From contig OZ244191.1 of NCBI GenBank assembly GCA_965216745.1, forward strand, positions 310,001 through 374,000: a stretch of 64,000 bases of DNA. The letters are read 5' to 3'. Position 1 is the first letter of the stretch. Each line of letters starts with the position of its first letter. This document shows positions 32,041 through 42,826 of this stretch, piece after piece. The notes beneath the pieces were generated by a model. That model was given only the letters and a program-made list of their open reading frames with translations, was not told the origin of the DNA and did no database searches. This stretch comes from G965216745 sp965216745 (GTDB taxonomy: Bacteria; Pseudomonadota; Alphaproteobacteria; Rickettsiales; Anaplasmataceae). Position numbers and translations under genes: made by a program.

Positions 32041-33720
32041 ATGAATGCTGGTAATGTTAATGAAGTTATAAGTGCTGATCCTTTGCAAAGAATAATCAAA
32101 GAAGCAGCAAATCTGATTTCTTATGCTGCTGGTCAAACTTTAGGTCCAGAAGGTAAACCTGTTATTTTAGATAAATCTTTTGGGTGTCCGGTGATCACTA
32201 AAGATGGCCATAATGTTGTGAGTGCGTTGAAGCCTTCTTGTCACAAAGTGGCTGGAATTGTCGAGATTCTCAAACAAGCTACAATGAAGGCAAATGACGA
32301 AGCTGGTGATGGCACTACTACTGCTACAGTTTTGGCTGGAAGTATTGCTAACAATGCTCATCGTTTTATTGCTGCAGGTATGTCCAGAGCAAGTTTGCGC
32401 TCTGGTATGGAGAAAGCAAAGAAAGAAATACTAGATCATCTGTCTAATATTTCCAAGACTGTTTCTTCAGACGAAGAAATTGCTCAAGTTGCCACAATCT
32501 CTGCCAACGGAGACCAGGATATAGGTAAAAAAATATCAGAAGCAATGAGAATGGTTGGTAAAGAAGGTGTTATAACTGTTGAAGAGGGGAAAGGTTTAGA
32601 AAAATTTGGTGTTAAAGTTGTTAAAGGTATGGTCTTTGATCGAGGATATCTTTCTTCTCATTTTGCAACTAATCCAAATAATTACAATGTAGAGCTTGAC
32701 AATCCTTGCATATTAATAATGAACCGAAAATTATCTAATATACAGTCTATACTTTCTTTGCTTGAAAGTGTTTTGCGTAGTTCTAAACCTCTTTTGATAA
32801 TAGCAGAAGATGTTGAATCAGAAGCATTGGCTGGTCTTATTGTTAATAGAGTTCGTACTGGTCTCAAAGTTGCTGCAGTCAAAGCCCCTGGTTTTGGTGA
32901 TAAACGTGCAGAAATGCTTGAAGATATAAGAATATTGACTAATGCTAAACATGTTGTTAGTGATGAAACTGGAGTGGATCTTGAGAAAATACAAATTTCT
33001 GAATTAGGATCTGCTAAAAGCGTTGTTATTACTAAAGATCAAACTACTATTGTTGATGGACAAGGTGATAAGAAAAGTATAGATGCTCGTGTGAACTACA
33101 TTAGAAATCAAATCTCTGAAAGTAAGTCTGATTATGACAAAGAAAAGCTTCAAGAAAGATTAGCTAAGCTTGTTGGTGGAGTTGCAGTTCTGCATGTAGG
33201 TGGTGCAACTGAGGTTGAAGTAAAAGAAAGAAAAGATCGAGTTGATGATGCACTTCATTCCACTCGAGCAGCTGTTCAAGAAGGAATTGTGCCTGGTGGT
33301 GGATCTACTTTATTGTATGCTGCAAAGTGTTTGGATTCTATTAAAACAGACAATGACTCTGAAGCTGCTGGTGTAGATATTGTGAGAAGATCATTAGTTT
33401 CTCCTATTAGAACAATAGTAGAGAACGCTGCTGGTAAACCTGAAGTTGTGATTAATAAATTGTTGTCTGATGGTCAGACTGAGAATCTATTTGATGTTAG
33501 AAGAATGGAATATGTTAATGCATTTGAACACGGTATAATAGATCCTGCCAAGGTTGTTAGAGTTGCTGTAGAGGCTGCAATATCTGTCGTTTCTGTGTTA
33601 ATTACTACTGAAGCTTTTGTTGTTAATGTCCCAGAAGACAATGACTCTTCCTCTGCCCAGAATGGAGGCATGGGAGGCATGGGAGGAATGGGAGGCATGG
33701 GAGGAATGGATGGCTTTTAA
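32041..33720 (+). CDS. groEL: Chaperonin GroEL
   Basis: ATP-driven folding chamber. It has 559 aa with [12 protein letters not shown] (ATP-binding Asp), [56 protein letters not shown] and a C-terminal GGM repeat tail. The first 75 or so residues diverge clearly from the family (for example TLGPEGKPV in place of TLGPKGRNV, and [10 protein letters not shown] in place of DGVTVAKEI), while the rest is well conserved. At the apical substrate/GroES site, the Tyr203-Phe204 pair of E. coli is His-Phe here. Second gene of the groESL operon, ended by a strong terminator. Confidence 0.97.
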   Translation: MNAGNVNEVISADPLQRIIKEAANLISYAAGQTLGPEGKPVILDKSFGCPVITKDGHNVVSALKPSCHKVAGIVEILKQATMKANDEAGDGTTTATVLAGSIANNAHRFIAAGMSRASLRSGMEKAKKEILDHLSNISKTVSSDEEIAQVATISANGDQDIGKKISEAMRMVGKEGVITVEEGKGLEKFGVKVVKGMVFDRGYLSSHFATNPNNYNVELDNPCILIMNRKLSNIQSILSLLESVLRSSKPLLIIAEDVESEALAGLIVNRVRTGLKVAAVKAPGFGDKRAEMLEDIRILTNAKHVVSDETGVDLEKIQISELGSAKSVVITKDQTTIVDGQGDKKSIDARVNYIRNQISESKSDYDKEKLQERLAKLVGGVAVLHVGGATEVEVKERKDRVDDALHSTRAAVQEGIVPGGGSTLLYAAKCLDSIKTDNDSEAAGVDIVRRSLVSPIRTIVENAAGKPEVVINKLLSDGQTENLFDVRRMEYVNAFEHGIIDPAKVVRVAVEAAISVVSVLITTEAFVVNVPEDNDSSSAQNGGMGGMGGMGGMGGMDGF

Positions 33721-33742
33721 TTAACATCTTATCTCTTTTGTC

Positions 33743-33771
33743 ACTAGCTTGCGTAAGCAAGCTAGTTTTTT
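33743..33771 (+). terminator. Rho-independent terminator of groESL
   Basis: Perfect 10-bp stem ACTAGCTTGC / GCAAGCTAGT with GTAA tetraloop, followed directly by a T-run. It lies 22 nt after the groEL stop. The clearest intrinsic terminator in the window. Confidence 0.93.
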
Positions 33772-33904
33772 CACAATACCACACAAGATAATTGTTATTT
33801 ATTCTGCTTAGATTTAAAGATTCAGAAATATATAGTTTTCAAACCTTGTCTTGTTTTTTGATTCTCCTTCATTTTTTTAGTTTTGTTTTTTTGAGATATA
33901 ATAT

Positions 33905-35164
33905 ATGGTATTGTATTCTTCCGTTTTAGATAGTGGAATTACTGTTATTACCGACAATGTCCCTGGTATGAATTCTGTTTCTATCAAGTTTGTTATCAGA
34001 GCAGGCAGTAGATCTGACCCTGACTCTAATAGTGGAATGGCTCATTTTTTAGAGCATATGATGTTTAAGGGTACAAAAAGCATGAGTGCTCTTGAACTTG
34101 CTCAAGCTTTTGATGATATTGGTGGTTGTTTTAATGCCTCAACTGGCCGTGAGACTACTTCCTATTATGCTACGGTCTTGAAAAAAGATACTATTAGACT
34201 TATAGAACTGATTGCTGATATGCTCACAAACTCCACTTTCGATCCCAATGAGATAGAAAGCGAAAAGAAAGTTGTTTTACAAGAAATTGCTAAGTATAAG
34301 GATGAGCCCTTTGATTTATTGTGTGATAATCATTTTGCAAGTGCTTATCCAGGTCAATTTGGATCTCCTATATTGGGATCCAATGATAGTGTGAGTGCTT
34401 TTTCTCAACAAGATGTTTTGTCTTTTTTTAATTCTAATTATTATTCTGGAAACACATATGTTGTAGTTTGTGGTGATGTTGTTCACCAAGAAATTGTTGA
34501 TAGCATCAAAAATCTATTTCTAAATTATAATAAGAAGAAATATGTTTCTGATTTTGTGCAACCTATTTATCATTCTAATGTTTTATTAGATCCAAAGGAG
34601 TTGGATCAACTTCATATGATTTTTGGTTTCGAAGGAGTTCACTATACTCATTCAGATTATTTTGTTTCTAGGGTGGCTTCGAACATTTTAGGCGGTGGTA
34701 TGTCTTCCCGTTTGTTTCAAGAGGTTCGAGAAAAACGTGGCCTTGCTTATTCTGTATTCTCTTATGCTTCTTCTTACAGCGATACAGGAGTCTTTGATAT
34801 ATATTTAGGAATTGATCCAAAGAAGGCAAAGGAAGCAATAGATGTTGTTTCTAATGAGCTGTATGCTTTGGCAAATGGTAGATGTACTGATGATCAATTA
34901 AGCCGTGCCAAATCTCAAATTCAAGCAAATATATTAATGTCACAAGATATTCTATCTTCTAGATGCTCTAGTGAAGCGCATTATTTTGTTTGTTATGGCA
35001 AACATGTTACTTATGATGAGTTGATAGAAGAGTTAAATAATGTTACAAAGAAGTCTGTTTCTAATTTTATTTCTTCTGTAATGTCTAACAACATGAGCTT
35101 TAGTTCTATAGGAGATGTTAATTTTATTCCTGATATTATCCCATTTTATGGAGCCATACGATGA
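33905..35164 (+). CDS. M16 family zinc peptidase (mitochondrial processing peptidase-like)
   Basis: A 419-aa member of the M16B family, related to mitochondrial processing peptidase. The inverted zinc motif HFLEH is at 47-51, with the distal Glu expected in the [13 protein letters not shown] segment about 75 residues on, so it looks catalytically competent. A second M16 domain follows (about 170-400), including [21 protein letters not shown], the glycine-rich substrate loop region. There is no signal peptide, so it is likely cytosolic. Its stop overlaps the hslV start (ATGA), joining it to the hslVU protease operon. Substrate unknown. Confidence 0.93.
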   Translation: MVLYSSVLDSGITVITDNVPGMNSVSIKFVIRAGSRSDPDSNSGMAHFLEHMMFKGTKSMSALELAQAFDDIGGCFNASTGRETTSYYATVLKKDTIRLIELIADMLTNSTFDPNEIESEKKVVLQEIAKYKDEPFDLLCDNHFASAYPGQFGSPILGSNDSVSAFSQQDVLSFFNSNYYSGNTYVVVCGDVVHQEIVDSIKNLFLNYNKKKYVSDFVQPIYHSNVLLDPKELDQLHMIFGFEGVHYTHSDYFVSRVASNILGGGMSSRLFQEVREKRGLAYSVFSYASSYSDTGVFDIYLGIDPKKAKEAIDVVSNELYALANGRCTDDQLSRAKSQIQANILMSQDILSSRCSSEAHYFVCYGKHVTYDELIEELNNVTKKSVSNFISSVMSNNMSFSSIGDVNFIPDIIPFYGAIR

Positions 35165-35733
35165 ATTCTTCAGAATACCAGCTGCACGGAACAACTATAT
35201 TATCTGTGAGGCGTGGAGAAAATGTTGTTATTATAGGTGACGGTCAAGTTACTTTGGGTTCTTCAATAATGAAGAGTTCTGCGGTTAAGGTTAGGTCTAT
35301 ACATTCTACAAAACGTGATCATAAAGTGATAACTGGTTTTGCTGGCGCTACCGCTGATGCCTTTGCTCTTTTTGGTAGGTTAGAGTCAAAGCTTGAGACT
35401 TATTCTTTTAATTTGCAACGTGCCTGCGTTGAGCTTGCTAAAGACTGGAGAACTGATAAGTATCTAAGAAGATTGGAAGCAATGATTATAGTTGCTGATG
35501 CTGGTTCCTCTTTTATACTTACAGGTACGGGCGACGTACTGGAGCCAGAATATGATGTTTGTGCTATAGGATCAGGAGGAAATTATGCTTTATCTGCTTC
35601 TATGGCTTTAATATCCGATGCTAACATTAGCATACAAGAAGTGGCACGTAGATCTATGGAAGTTGCATCGCGAATATGTATATACACTAGCAATCAATTT
35701 GCTACTGAAATCATAGGCGATGGTAGTGTTTGA
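35161..35733 (+). CDS. hslV: ATP-dependent protease proteolytic subunit HslV
   Basis: Proteasome-like threonine peptidase that works with the HslU unfoldase. The mature enzyme should begin at the first Thr of TTILSVRR, exposed after removal of a ten-residue propeptide ending in HG. Further signatures are [33 protein letters not shown] and AIGSGGNYA. The 190-aa length is normal. Translationally coupled to the M16 gene by ATGA and followed 24 nt later by hslU. Confidence 0.97.
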   Translation: MNSSEYQLHGTTILSVRRGENVVIIGDGQVTLGSSIMKSSAVKVRSIHSTKRDHKVITGFAGATADAFALFGRLESKLETYSFNLQRACVELAKDWRTDKYLRRLEAMIIVADAGSSFILTGTGDVLEPEYDVCAIGSGGNYALSASMALISDANISIQEVARRSMEVASRICIYTSNQFATEIIGDGSV

Positions 35734-35757
35734 TTTTTAGTTTTTTTTTGAGGTTTT

Positions 35758-37161
35758 ATGCCTGGTTCCCTTACCAATATCTTTTCTTATTCTGCTGTAA
35801 ATGATTCTCGTCCCATTTCTAATCATTCGTTTTCTAATGAGCTTCTTGAATCTAATTCTTTTACTCCTCAAGATGTTTACGATGAGCTTAGTAGATATAT
35901 AATTGGTCAGACTGAAGCAAAAAGAGCTGTTTCTATATCACTTTGCAATAGAATAAGAAGGCTTAAGGTTCCAAAGCCAATGCAGGATGAAATAATTCCA
36001 AAAAACATTTTAATGATAGGTCCCACTGGAGTTGGTAAAACCGAAATAGCCAGAAGGTTGGCTAAGCTTGTAAATGCTCCTTTTGTTAAAGTTGAGGCTA
36101 CTAAATTTACTGAAGTCGGATATGTGGGTAGAGATGTAGATTCTATAATAAGAGATCTTGTGGAATCTTCTGTCGAAATAGTAAAAAAAATATCTAAAAA
36201 TAAGATAAAACCTTTGGCCCAGGAAGCTGTCAACAAAAGAATACTTGATGCTCTTGTTGCATCTGACAGCGTGACTGATTCTACTATGGAAGGATTTCGC
36301 AAAAAAATAGAATCTGGGGAATTAGATTCTATGCATATTGAAATACAATTGCGTGAGTCTAAATCTAATTCTCCAACAATAGATATTCCCGGACTTTCTG
36401 GTCAAGTTGGTGTGCTTAGTTTGAGTGATATGTTGGGCCAAATGTCACCAGGAAATAAGCCAATGGTGAAAAAAAAGGTTTCTGTAGCAGATGCTAAGCA
36501 GCTTCTCTTGGAAGAAGAAATGGAAAATATGATTGATATGGATTTAGTAAAAAAAGATGCAATACATAACGCTCAAAACAATGGAGTGGTTTTTTTAGAT
36601 GAAATAGACAAAATAGTTTCTACTCAAAACATACAAGGTAAAGTTAATACTGATGGAGTTCAGAGAGATCTCTTGCCTTTGCTGGAAGGCACTACAGTTA
36701 ACACAAAGTATGGTTCAATTGATACAGACCATATACTTTTCATTGCTTCTGGGGCTTTTCATGTTTCTAAACCTTCTGACCTCCTTCCTGAGCTTCAGGG
36801 TAGGCTTCCGGTCAGAGTTGAATTGAACCCAATTGATTTTGAGGCGATGGTTAGAATATTGCGCGATACAGAGTCTAGTATACTCAAGCAGTACTGTGCT
36901 TTGATGGAAACAGAAAAGGTCAACTTACAATTCACTCATTCGGCAATAGACGAAATTGCTAAAATAGCTGTGGAGGTAAATCAAGGTGTTGAAGATATAG
37001 GTGCTCGTAGATTACATACTATAATGGAAAAAATATTAGAGCTTTTGAGTTTTGAAGCTCACAAGCATAGTGAGTCTGATTTTCTCATAGATGTAGAATA
37101 TGTTCAATCTAGACTTTCCGATATTCTTAAAAAGACGGATCTTCTGAAGTTCATAGTATAA
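35758..37161 (+). CDS. hslU: ATP-dependent protease ATPase subunit HslU
   Basis: AAA+ unfoldase that feeds substrates to HslV. Walker A GPTGVGKTEIARR (about 87-99), sensor and pore region KVEATKFTEVGYVGRDVDSI, Walker B VVFLDEIDK, and GRLPVRVEL with the ARRLHT sensor-2 region near the C-terminus. The C-terminus ends in LLKFIV, close to the usual FIL tail that inserts into HslV. The 467 aa include a Ser-rich N-terminal extension of about 35 residues. The usual start near FTPQDVYDEL has no Met, so the extension may be real or the true start may be a non-ATG codon. GAGG before the ATG is a weak RBS. Confidence 0.96.
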   Translation: MPGSLTNIFSYSAVNDSRPISNHSFSNELLESNSFTPQDVYDELSRYIIGQTEAKRAVSISLCNRIRRLKVPKPMQDEIIPKNILMIGPTGVGKTEIARRLAKLVNAPFVKVEATKFTEVGYVGRDVDSIIRDLVESSVEIVKKISKNKIKPLAQEAVNKRILDALVASDSVTDSTMEGFRKKIESGELDSMHIEIQLRESKSNSPTIDIPGLSGQVGVLSLSDMLGQMSPGNKPMVKKKVSVADAKQLLLEEEMENMIDMDLVKKDAIHNAQNNGVVFLDEIDKIVSTQNIQGKVNTDGVQRDLLPLLEGTTVNTKYGSIDTDHILFIASGAFHVSKPSDLLPELQGRLPVRVELNPIDFEAMVRILRDTESSILKQYCALMETEKVNLQFTHSAIDEIAKIAVEVNQGVEDIGARRLHTIMEKILELLSFEAHKHSESDFLIDVEYVQSRLSDILKKTDLLKFIV

Positions 37162-37209
37162 TTATTGTATAATAAAGTGGTGTATGGTTTTTGATTGTTA
37201 TACATTAAA

Positions 37210-37293
37210 TGTCCAGAAGAAGACTCGAACTTCCAATGATCGATGATCACTAGCACCTGAAGCTAGCGCGTCTACCAATTCCGCCACCTGGAC
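37210..37293 (-). tRNA. tRNA-Leu (CAG)
   Basis: Class II tRNA of 84 nt on the minus strand. Acceptor GTCCAGG pairs with TCTGGAC (one G-U), the D-arm has GGCGGAATTGGTAGACGCG, anticodon stem-loop CTAGC-TTCAGGT-GCTAG, and a long variable arm. CCA is not encoded. Short inverted repeats (37169-37179 and 37303-37313, ATAATAAAGTG) flank it and may form a precursor stem. Confidence 0.96.
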
Positions 37294-37463
37294 ATATACA
37301 TACACTTTATTATTGTATGCATATACTCCATAGATTCAAGTTTTTCCTCCAATTGTTTTTTCTACATACACTAAGTTAGTATAGTTATAATAACTTATGT
37401 ATTGTTAATGTTATTGATGTGGTTTGTAGTTATTTAGTTTAGGTAGACCTATTGAATGAATTA

Positions 37464-38435
37464 CTATATTTCTATAATCAAAGAACCCCCCGATGCATCT
37501 GGCATTGATAGGTTTTTTATTGATTCGGCGGCTTCTTCAAAGCTGTACGATTTTAGTATCTTGGGCTGTATTATGTTTTTTTCTATCATTTTAAATATTT
37601 CGTGTGCAGCTAATGCAAATTCGAATTGTATACCTTTATAGTGCTCTATAGATGTGCAGGAGGCTATTATTGACTTGGATTGCAATGTTCTAGCCGATAT
37701 AGAAATGTTTTCTCCGCTGCTGCATCCATATATGGCATAAATTCCTAGCGTTCTAAGAGAGTGTAATGATATTTCTGCGGAATTATGATTGGCGATTGAG
37801 TCGTAAGCCACATTAACACCTAATTTGCCAGATAGTTGCATTATTTTCTCGATGCATTGATCGTCTTGATATGTAAAAACGTGACTGCATCCATTGGAAA
37901 TCGCTATTTCAACTTCACTCTCTGACTTAACTAGGCCTATAACTGCATGTTTCTTGAATTTGGCGAATTGACATAAAATGTAGGCATCGGAATGTGCGGC
38001 GTTGTGTATCAAAACTATAGCGCCATCAAATGTAACAAAAACCCGATTCAGCAAATAATGTGCCGTCATAGCCTTATATAATGATGCTGCCGCTTTTTTG
38101 CTGCTAATTGTATCTGGTATTTTTATTAGCTTAGATTCATGAATGTTCCTCTCTTCGCAAAATGCTCCAGTGACAGAAGTGCAGTACGCCACTCTATCAT
38201 TTACTTTGAATTTAGTTGTTCCAGGACCAATACTCTTTATTCTTCCTGTAGCTTCTGTTCCCAATATCATTGGGAATTTGTGCTTATATATCCCTTTGCA
38301 TCGTTGTATGTCAATTGAATTGATTGATATAAAGTCGTGTTTGACAGATACATATCCTTTTTGGGGTTTGTATAGTTTGTGGTATTCTTGTATACTCAAA
38401 CTTTGTCCTTCAGACTCTGATACTATTGCGCGCAT
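37464..38435 (-). CDS. Quinone oxidoreductase-like MDR-family protein
   Basis: Medium-chain dehydrogenase/reductase of the zinc-independent QOR type. The GroES-like N-terminal fold (ISINSIDIQRCKG, then FPMILGTEATGRIKSIG) is followed by a Rossmann domain and a C-terminal SFEEAAESIKNL. The NADPH glycine motif is poorly kept: the usual AAGGVG region reads IHNAAHSDAYI, so cofactor binding may be altered. The ATG at 38435 (MRAIV) is preferred over GTG at 38441. It is a single gene divergent from the initiator tRNA. Substrate unknown. Confidence 0.85.
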   Translation of the reverse strand: MRAIVSESEGQSLSIQEYHKLYKPQKGYVSVKHDFISINSIDIQRCKGIYKHKFPMILGTEATGRIKSIGPGTTKFKVNDRVAYCTSVTGAFCEERNIHESKLIKIPDTISSKKAAASLYKAMTAHYLLNRVFVTFDGAIVLIHNAAHSDAYILCQFAKFKKHAVIGLVKSESEVEIAISNGCSHVFTYQDDQCIEKIMQLSGKLGVNVAYDSIANHNSAEISLHSLRTLGIYAIYGCSSGENISISARTLQSKSIIASCTSIEHYKGIQFEFALAAHEIFKMIEKNIIQPKILKSYSFEEAAESIKNLSMPDASGGSLIIEI

Positions 38436-38602
38436 AACCACCCATAATTGGAATCAGTATATATTTATAAAAAAACATTACAAGTACATTGCTTATCATT
38501 TGTTTAATTTCAATGCTTATTAACGAAAAAATATATTTCTTGTTTGCTTGAGCTTTATTCTTTTTTGTTTATATATATTTTATAATAAGTTTAGTTTTGA
38601 GT

Positions 38603-38630
38603 TTGACAATGACTGAAGATGTGTTATATT
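38603..38630 (+). promoter_or_regulatory. Promoter of initiator tRNA-midA unit
   Basis: TTGACA (38603-38608), 16-nt spacer, TATATT (38625-38630), with the tRNA beginning only 6 nt after the -10. Transcription would start at or almost at the tRNA 5' end. Confidence 0.7.
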
Positions 38631-38635
38631 TCAAT

Positions 38636-38709
<74 letters not shown>

Positions 38710-38719
38710 CTTTTAAATT

Positions 38720-39709
38720 GTGAAATCTGGTCTTTTTAAAATAATTGCTTCGCTTATACTTAAGTCCGAAGGCTCAATTTCATTTGCTCAATTCATGGAC
38801 CTATGTCTCTATGAATCCAATTTTGGATACTATAACAATACACCAATAACAAATGATTATGTTACTTCTCCAGAAATCAGTCAATTGTTTGGGGAGTGTA
38901 TTTGTATATGGTCAATATTGCAATGGGAATCTTTTTCTAAACCATCTAACCTTATTGTTGTAGAGCTTGGACCAGGGCTTGGGACTATGATGGGAGATTT
39001 TTTGAGATTTGCTAAGAAATTTCCAGAATTTTATAGTTCTATTTCCGTTTGTATGATTGAGCGTAGTATGTCTTTGCGTTCTATTCAAAAAAGAAATCTA
39101 TCACATTACACTGACATAAGAATAAATTGGGCAGATGATATAGATATAAGCATTGATTGTCCAATTGTTATATTGGCTAATGAATTTTTTGATGCGATGC
39201 CTGTGAGGCAATATATACGAGAAAATGACTTCTGGTATGAAAATAGAGTGATAAATTATAAGAATGAATTTAGGTTTGCCAAGTATATTTTAACACACAA
39301 TTTTCCAAAATCTAAAGCAAAAATTTTCGAGCATTCATCTATGGCAGAAAATTGGTTCAATAAAATTGAAAACATAGTTTCTTCGAGAAATGCTAAAGCT
39401 CTTATAATAGACTATGGATATATTGAAAATCCAAACATTAGTACTATACAGGGATTGAAATCTAATAAACACACTTCTGTATTAGAAGATGTAGGAAATG
39501 TTGATATTACTTATCACATAGATTTTTCTCGTTTTCATAACGTAGTAACTCAAAGCGAGTTTCTATATAAAATGGGTATAAAGGAGATGTGTGAAAAGCT
39601 TTTAATTAAGGCTAACAAGCGTCAATATTTTCAATTACTGTCTGGATTTGACCGCTTAACATCAACACTTAAAATGGGCTCATTGTTTAAAGTTGTTGAA
39701 TTGGGATAA
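38720..39709 (+). CDS. MidA/NDUFAF7-family SAM-dependent methyltransferase
   Basis: In eukaryotes NDUFAF7 methylates an Arg of the complex I subunit NDUFS2 during assembly; the bacterial homologue probably does likewise. Family blocks: ISFAQFMDLCLYESNFGYY, the SAM motif VVELGPGLGTMMGDF, ILANEFFDAMPVRQY, and DYGY with a following Gln/Lys-rich stretch. It has 329 aa. GTG start at 38720, because the next Met (residue 25) would cut into the conserved N-terminus. Only ten bases separate it from the initiator tRNA and they contain no Shine-Dalgarno. Confidence 0.92.
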   Translation: MKSGLFKIIASLILKSEGSISFAQFMDLCLYESNFGYYNNTPITNDYVTSPEISQLFGECICIWSILQWESFSKPSNLIVVELGPGLGTMMGDFLRFAKKFPEFYSSISVCMIERSMSLRSIQKRNLSHYTDIRINWADDIDISIDCPIVILANEFFDAMPVRQYIRENDFWYENRVINYKNEFRFAKYILTHNFPKSKAKIFEHSSMAENWFNKIENIVSSRNAKALIIDYGYIENPNISTIQGLKSNKHTSVLEDVGNVDITYHIDFSRFHNVVTQSEFLYKMGIKEMCEKLLIKANKRQYFQLLSGFDRLTSTLKMGSLFKVVELG

Positions 39710-39747
39710 TTTTATTATTTTTTATGCCTTAAGATCATTTAATTGTT

Positions 39748-42102
39748 TCAATTTTTTTTTATTGTATTGTAATTTTCTTGCAAAAGCTTGATTTGTTTCT
39801 GTTGTTGTATGGTTGGCTCTGTGTTTTCAAGGAATGATTCTAATATTATATTTTGCTCTTTTGTTTCTTGATTGGGTAAAAAACCAGTGGTTCTATCTAT
39901 ATTTAGTAACTTGATTTTTGGAGGCACTTTAAAAGGTATACTGGTTTTATTTTTTTCTATATATTGTTGCATAAAATCTACAAATATTGGTAAAGCTACG
40001 ATTGCTCCTGTTGCCTTTTCTCCCAGCGTTTTTGGATTGTCAAACCCCACATAAACCCCTAAAACTATTTCTGGTGTAAATCCTATAAACCAAGCATCTT
40101 TACATTCGTTGCTTGTCCCTGTTTTTGCTGCGAGTGGTATTTTTAGAATATTTGATTTCCGTGAATATCCATTCAAAACAGTACCTTCTAAAAGCGAAAT
40201 AGTTTGATATACAACAGACTCATCAGCTATTCTTTTTCTATTATCGATTGGGGTAGGAGGCTCTGGAAACATCAGATTTTCTAATATTTCATTATTCGGG
40301 ATGCAATCAGGGCATTTTCTTGTATCTCGTTTGAAAATTGCTTTCCCATCTCTGTTTTTGATTTCTTCTATTATAGAATGTTGAACTGCAAGACCTGAAT
40401 TAGCTAATGAGCTATATGCTGTTACCATGTCAAGTAAAGTGGTTTCATTCGAGCCTAACAAAGTCGAATAATTAAAGTTTTCTGTGTCTTCGTATATTTG
40501 AAATCTTTTAGCTATTCTTCTTATTTTATCAATTCCTATAGTTTGTCCAATTTGGAGTGTGACGATATTACGAGAAAACTCCAACCCAATCCTAAAAGTA
40601 GTTGGTCCAAAAAATCTCCTTTCCATGTTTTTTGGAGCCCATATTTCCTGAGTTTCGGGGTTATAAAATTCAATTGCTTCATCGCTTATTATTGTATTAG
40701 GTGAAAATCCATTTTCCAATGCAGCAAGATAAACAAAAGGTTTAAACGAGGATCCTGGCTGTCTTTTTGCTTGTGTGGCTACATTGAACTGACTCTTTTC
40801 GTAATCATATCCTCCAACCATTGCTAATATTCTCCCGTCTCTAGGGTCCATAGCTACTATTGCCCCATTTACCTCTGGTATTTGCTCGATTGAGTGTGTT
40901 CCATCTTCATTTTCGCTTACTGGTATAACGTCTCCTACTTTTATTCCTTGTGCCCAACTTATGTCTTTGATAGTTGAAATTCTTCCATCTTTCAATCCTA
41001 TAGCAGCTTCGTTTTTATTTCGTGGTAATGTTAGTATGGTTGCAATGCTCCACTCCTTTAACCCCGCAGGGATTGGTATTTCTTGTATTTGTTTTTTCCA
41101 ATTTTTTGGTGTTATGTATGCTATTGGTCCATTCCATTGATTAGATTTATCATATTTCCTCAGACCGGCGATCAATGCATTTGTTGCCATAGTTTGATAT
41201 TCTGGCAGCAGAGTTGTTCTTACAAACAAACCTTCTTTATATAATTTGTCATGACCATATTCTTGTAATAATTTTCTTCTCACTTCTTCTATAAAAAATT
41301 CAGAATCTGATGCTTGGATCTGAGATTTTTTTGTGATTTGCAGTGATTGTGATTTTGCTATCATTGATTCATGATTGGTGATGTAATCACATTCCGCCAT
41401 TTTATCCAGAACCCAATTTCTACGCTGTAATGATTTAGGCATATTCTTCATTGGGTCAAGCCTGCTAGGAGCTTGTGGCAGTGCTGCAAGCATGGCTTGT
41501 TCTCCCAAAGTCAAATCGTTTATAGTTTTGTTGAAATAGATTGAAGCAGCTGAAGAAACCCCGTAAGCTCCATGGCCAAAATATATCTTATTTAGATATA
41601 ATTCCATTATTTTATCTTTACTGAAATTTTTTCCTATTCTGAAGGATAATATTATTTCTTGAGCTTTACGTTTTAACGTTTTTTCCGGTCCAAGCAAAAT
41701 ATTTTTAACTAATTGCTGTGTTATAGTTGAACCTCCTATAAGGCTTGAATTTTTGTTCCTAGATATATTATGCATTAATGCTCTGAATATACCTGCGAAG
41801 TCCACTCCATAATTATTATAAAAACTTCTATCTTCTGTTGCGATAAAGGCGTTAATCAATTGGGGAGGTATATTATTGATTGGTATATAAAATCGTTTTT
41901 CTTTCGCTTGTTCAGAAAGAAATATGCCATTTGAAGAGAATATTCGAGTTGAGATTGGCATGTTATGTTTGTCTATTTCTCTGTAATCAGGTATTCCATT
42001 TAAAAAATAATACAATGTTGCAGATCCTAGAAAAATCATTAGAATTGCTAGCGTGCCAATGAATTTAAATAGCCAGTTTGCAATTAGCTTTATGTATTTC
42101 AC
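39748..42102 (-). CDS. mrcA: Bifunctional penicillin-binding protein 1A
   Basis: Class A PBP with both peptidoglycan glycosyltransferase and transpeptidase activities. It has an N-terminal membrane anchor (about 10-33); GT51 domain with ATEDRSFYNNYG, GGSTITQQLVKNILL and ELYLNKIYFGHGAYG; then the transpeptidase with SxxK in PGSSFKPFVY, SxN-like region and KTGTSN. The 784 aa are full length. An intact PBP1A with FtsW, FtsZ and MurB implies that a real peptidoglycan layer is made. Convergent with midA, 38-nt gap. Confidence 0.96.
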   Translation of the reverse strand: MKYIKLIANWLFKFIGTLAILMIFLGSATLYYFLNGIPDYREIDKHNMPISTRIFSSNGIFLSEQAKEKRFYIPINNIPPQLINAFIATEDRSFYNNYGVDFAGIFRALMHNISRNKNSSLIGGSTITQQLVKNILLGPEKTLKRKAQEIILSFRIGKNFSKDKIMELYLNKIYFGHGAYGVSSAASIYFNKTINDLTLGEQAMLAALPQAPSRLDPMKNMPKSLQRRNWVLDKMAECDYITNHESMIAKSQSLQITKKSQIQASDSEFFIEEVRRKLLQEYGHDKLYKEGLFVRTTLLPEYQTMATNALIAGLRKYDKSNQWNGPIAYITPKNWKKQIQEIPIPAGLKEWSIATILTLPRNKNEAAIGLKDGRISTIKDISWAQGIKVGDVIPVSENEDGTHSIEQIPEVNGAIVAMDPRDGRILAMVGGYDYEKSQFNVATQAKRQPGSSFKPFVYLAALENGFSPNTIISDEAIEFYNPETQEIWAPKNMERRFFGPTTFRIGLEFSRNIVTLQIGQTIGIDKIRRIAKRFQIYEDTENFNYSTLLGSNETTLLDMVTAYSSLANSGLAVQHSIIEEIKNRDGKAIFKRDTRKCPDCIPNNEILENLMFPEPPTPIDNRKRIADESVVYQTISLLEGTVLNGYSRKSNILKIPLAAKTGTSNECKDAWFIGFTPEIVLGVYVGFDNPKTLGEKATGAIVALPIFVDFMQQYIEKNKTSIPFKVPPKIKLLNIDRTTGFLPNQETKEQNIILESFLENTEPTIQQQKQIKLLQENYNTIKKN

Positions 42103-42826
42103 TTTGTAGTCTCGCTTTTGAGAATGTTTTATATAAATTGAGATCTTTATTGATAATAAAGACAGCTGGTATGTTAATCAACATTTACACTAGAATAATG
42201 TCTCTTTAATTAATTTTTATTTACAATAGATATAGATTATACCTGTGATCTTTTGAACATGGTTGTTGTTTAGGTTTTTTAAGTAATTGCGGTTCTGATT
42301 TTTGCTGCAAAGCTTAATATGCAAGTGATTGCTGTTTGTTTGAATATACTTCTTTATAGCAAAAGTGTGAGCGCTTGTGTGAGTATTTTCATGGCTTAAA
42401 ATTTACTTTTTTTGATGTTATTAGATCTTTTGTTGCAATGTCTTTGAGAATTAGATGGATTTAATTGTGTTCTTCTGAAGATGAATATAATACGAATTGT
42501 TGAAAAATATCGTATAATGTTTACTTTGCTCAATGTTTTATTATATATATTTTGCTTGATTCTAAACTTCTATTCCCATATTTTTACGTTATCATTGTAC
42601 AACTGTGATCCTTATTTTTTTGCTCAAGTTTCATTTTTTATAGAAAAAAAATTGCTTGATGTAAGCTGTAGAAATCGTTTGGTAGATTTTTTAACTTTTG
42701 GTTGTTTTTTTCACTAAGAGATTGAGCTTGAGCTTGAGCTTTTTCTTTTGGTTTGTTAAAATTAGAAACAGAATAATTTTTTGTAAAAATTCTAACCTTC
42801 TATTGCTAAATATAATTAAATTTTCT
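42103..42826. other. Intergenic region upstream of the hydrolase gene
   Basis: About 720 bp, AT-rich. A 78-codon frame (42481-42717) has no RBS or recognisable sequence and is probably chance. The hydrolase frame stays open up to 42698 but the added residues are AT-driven Phe/Ser/Leu. A small GAGCTT triplet repeat occurs near 42722-42740. Promoters for PBP1A (leftward) and the hydrolase (rightward) should be here but are not clear. Confidence 0.5.

Noticed and set aside
37169..37313. Inverted repeat around tRNA-Leu as a mobile-element end
   Set aside because: Only 11 bp, AT-rich, and better explained as a precursor stem or chance.
42481..42717. 78-codon frame upstream of the hydrolase
   Set aside because: No RBS, hydrophobic AT-driven composition, no recognisable motif; overlaps the candidate extension of the next gene.
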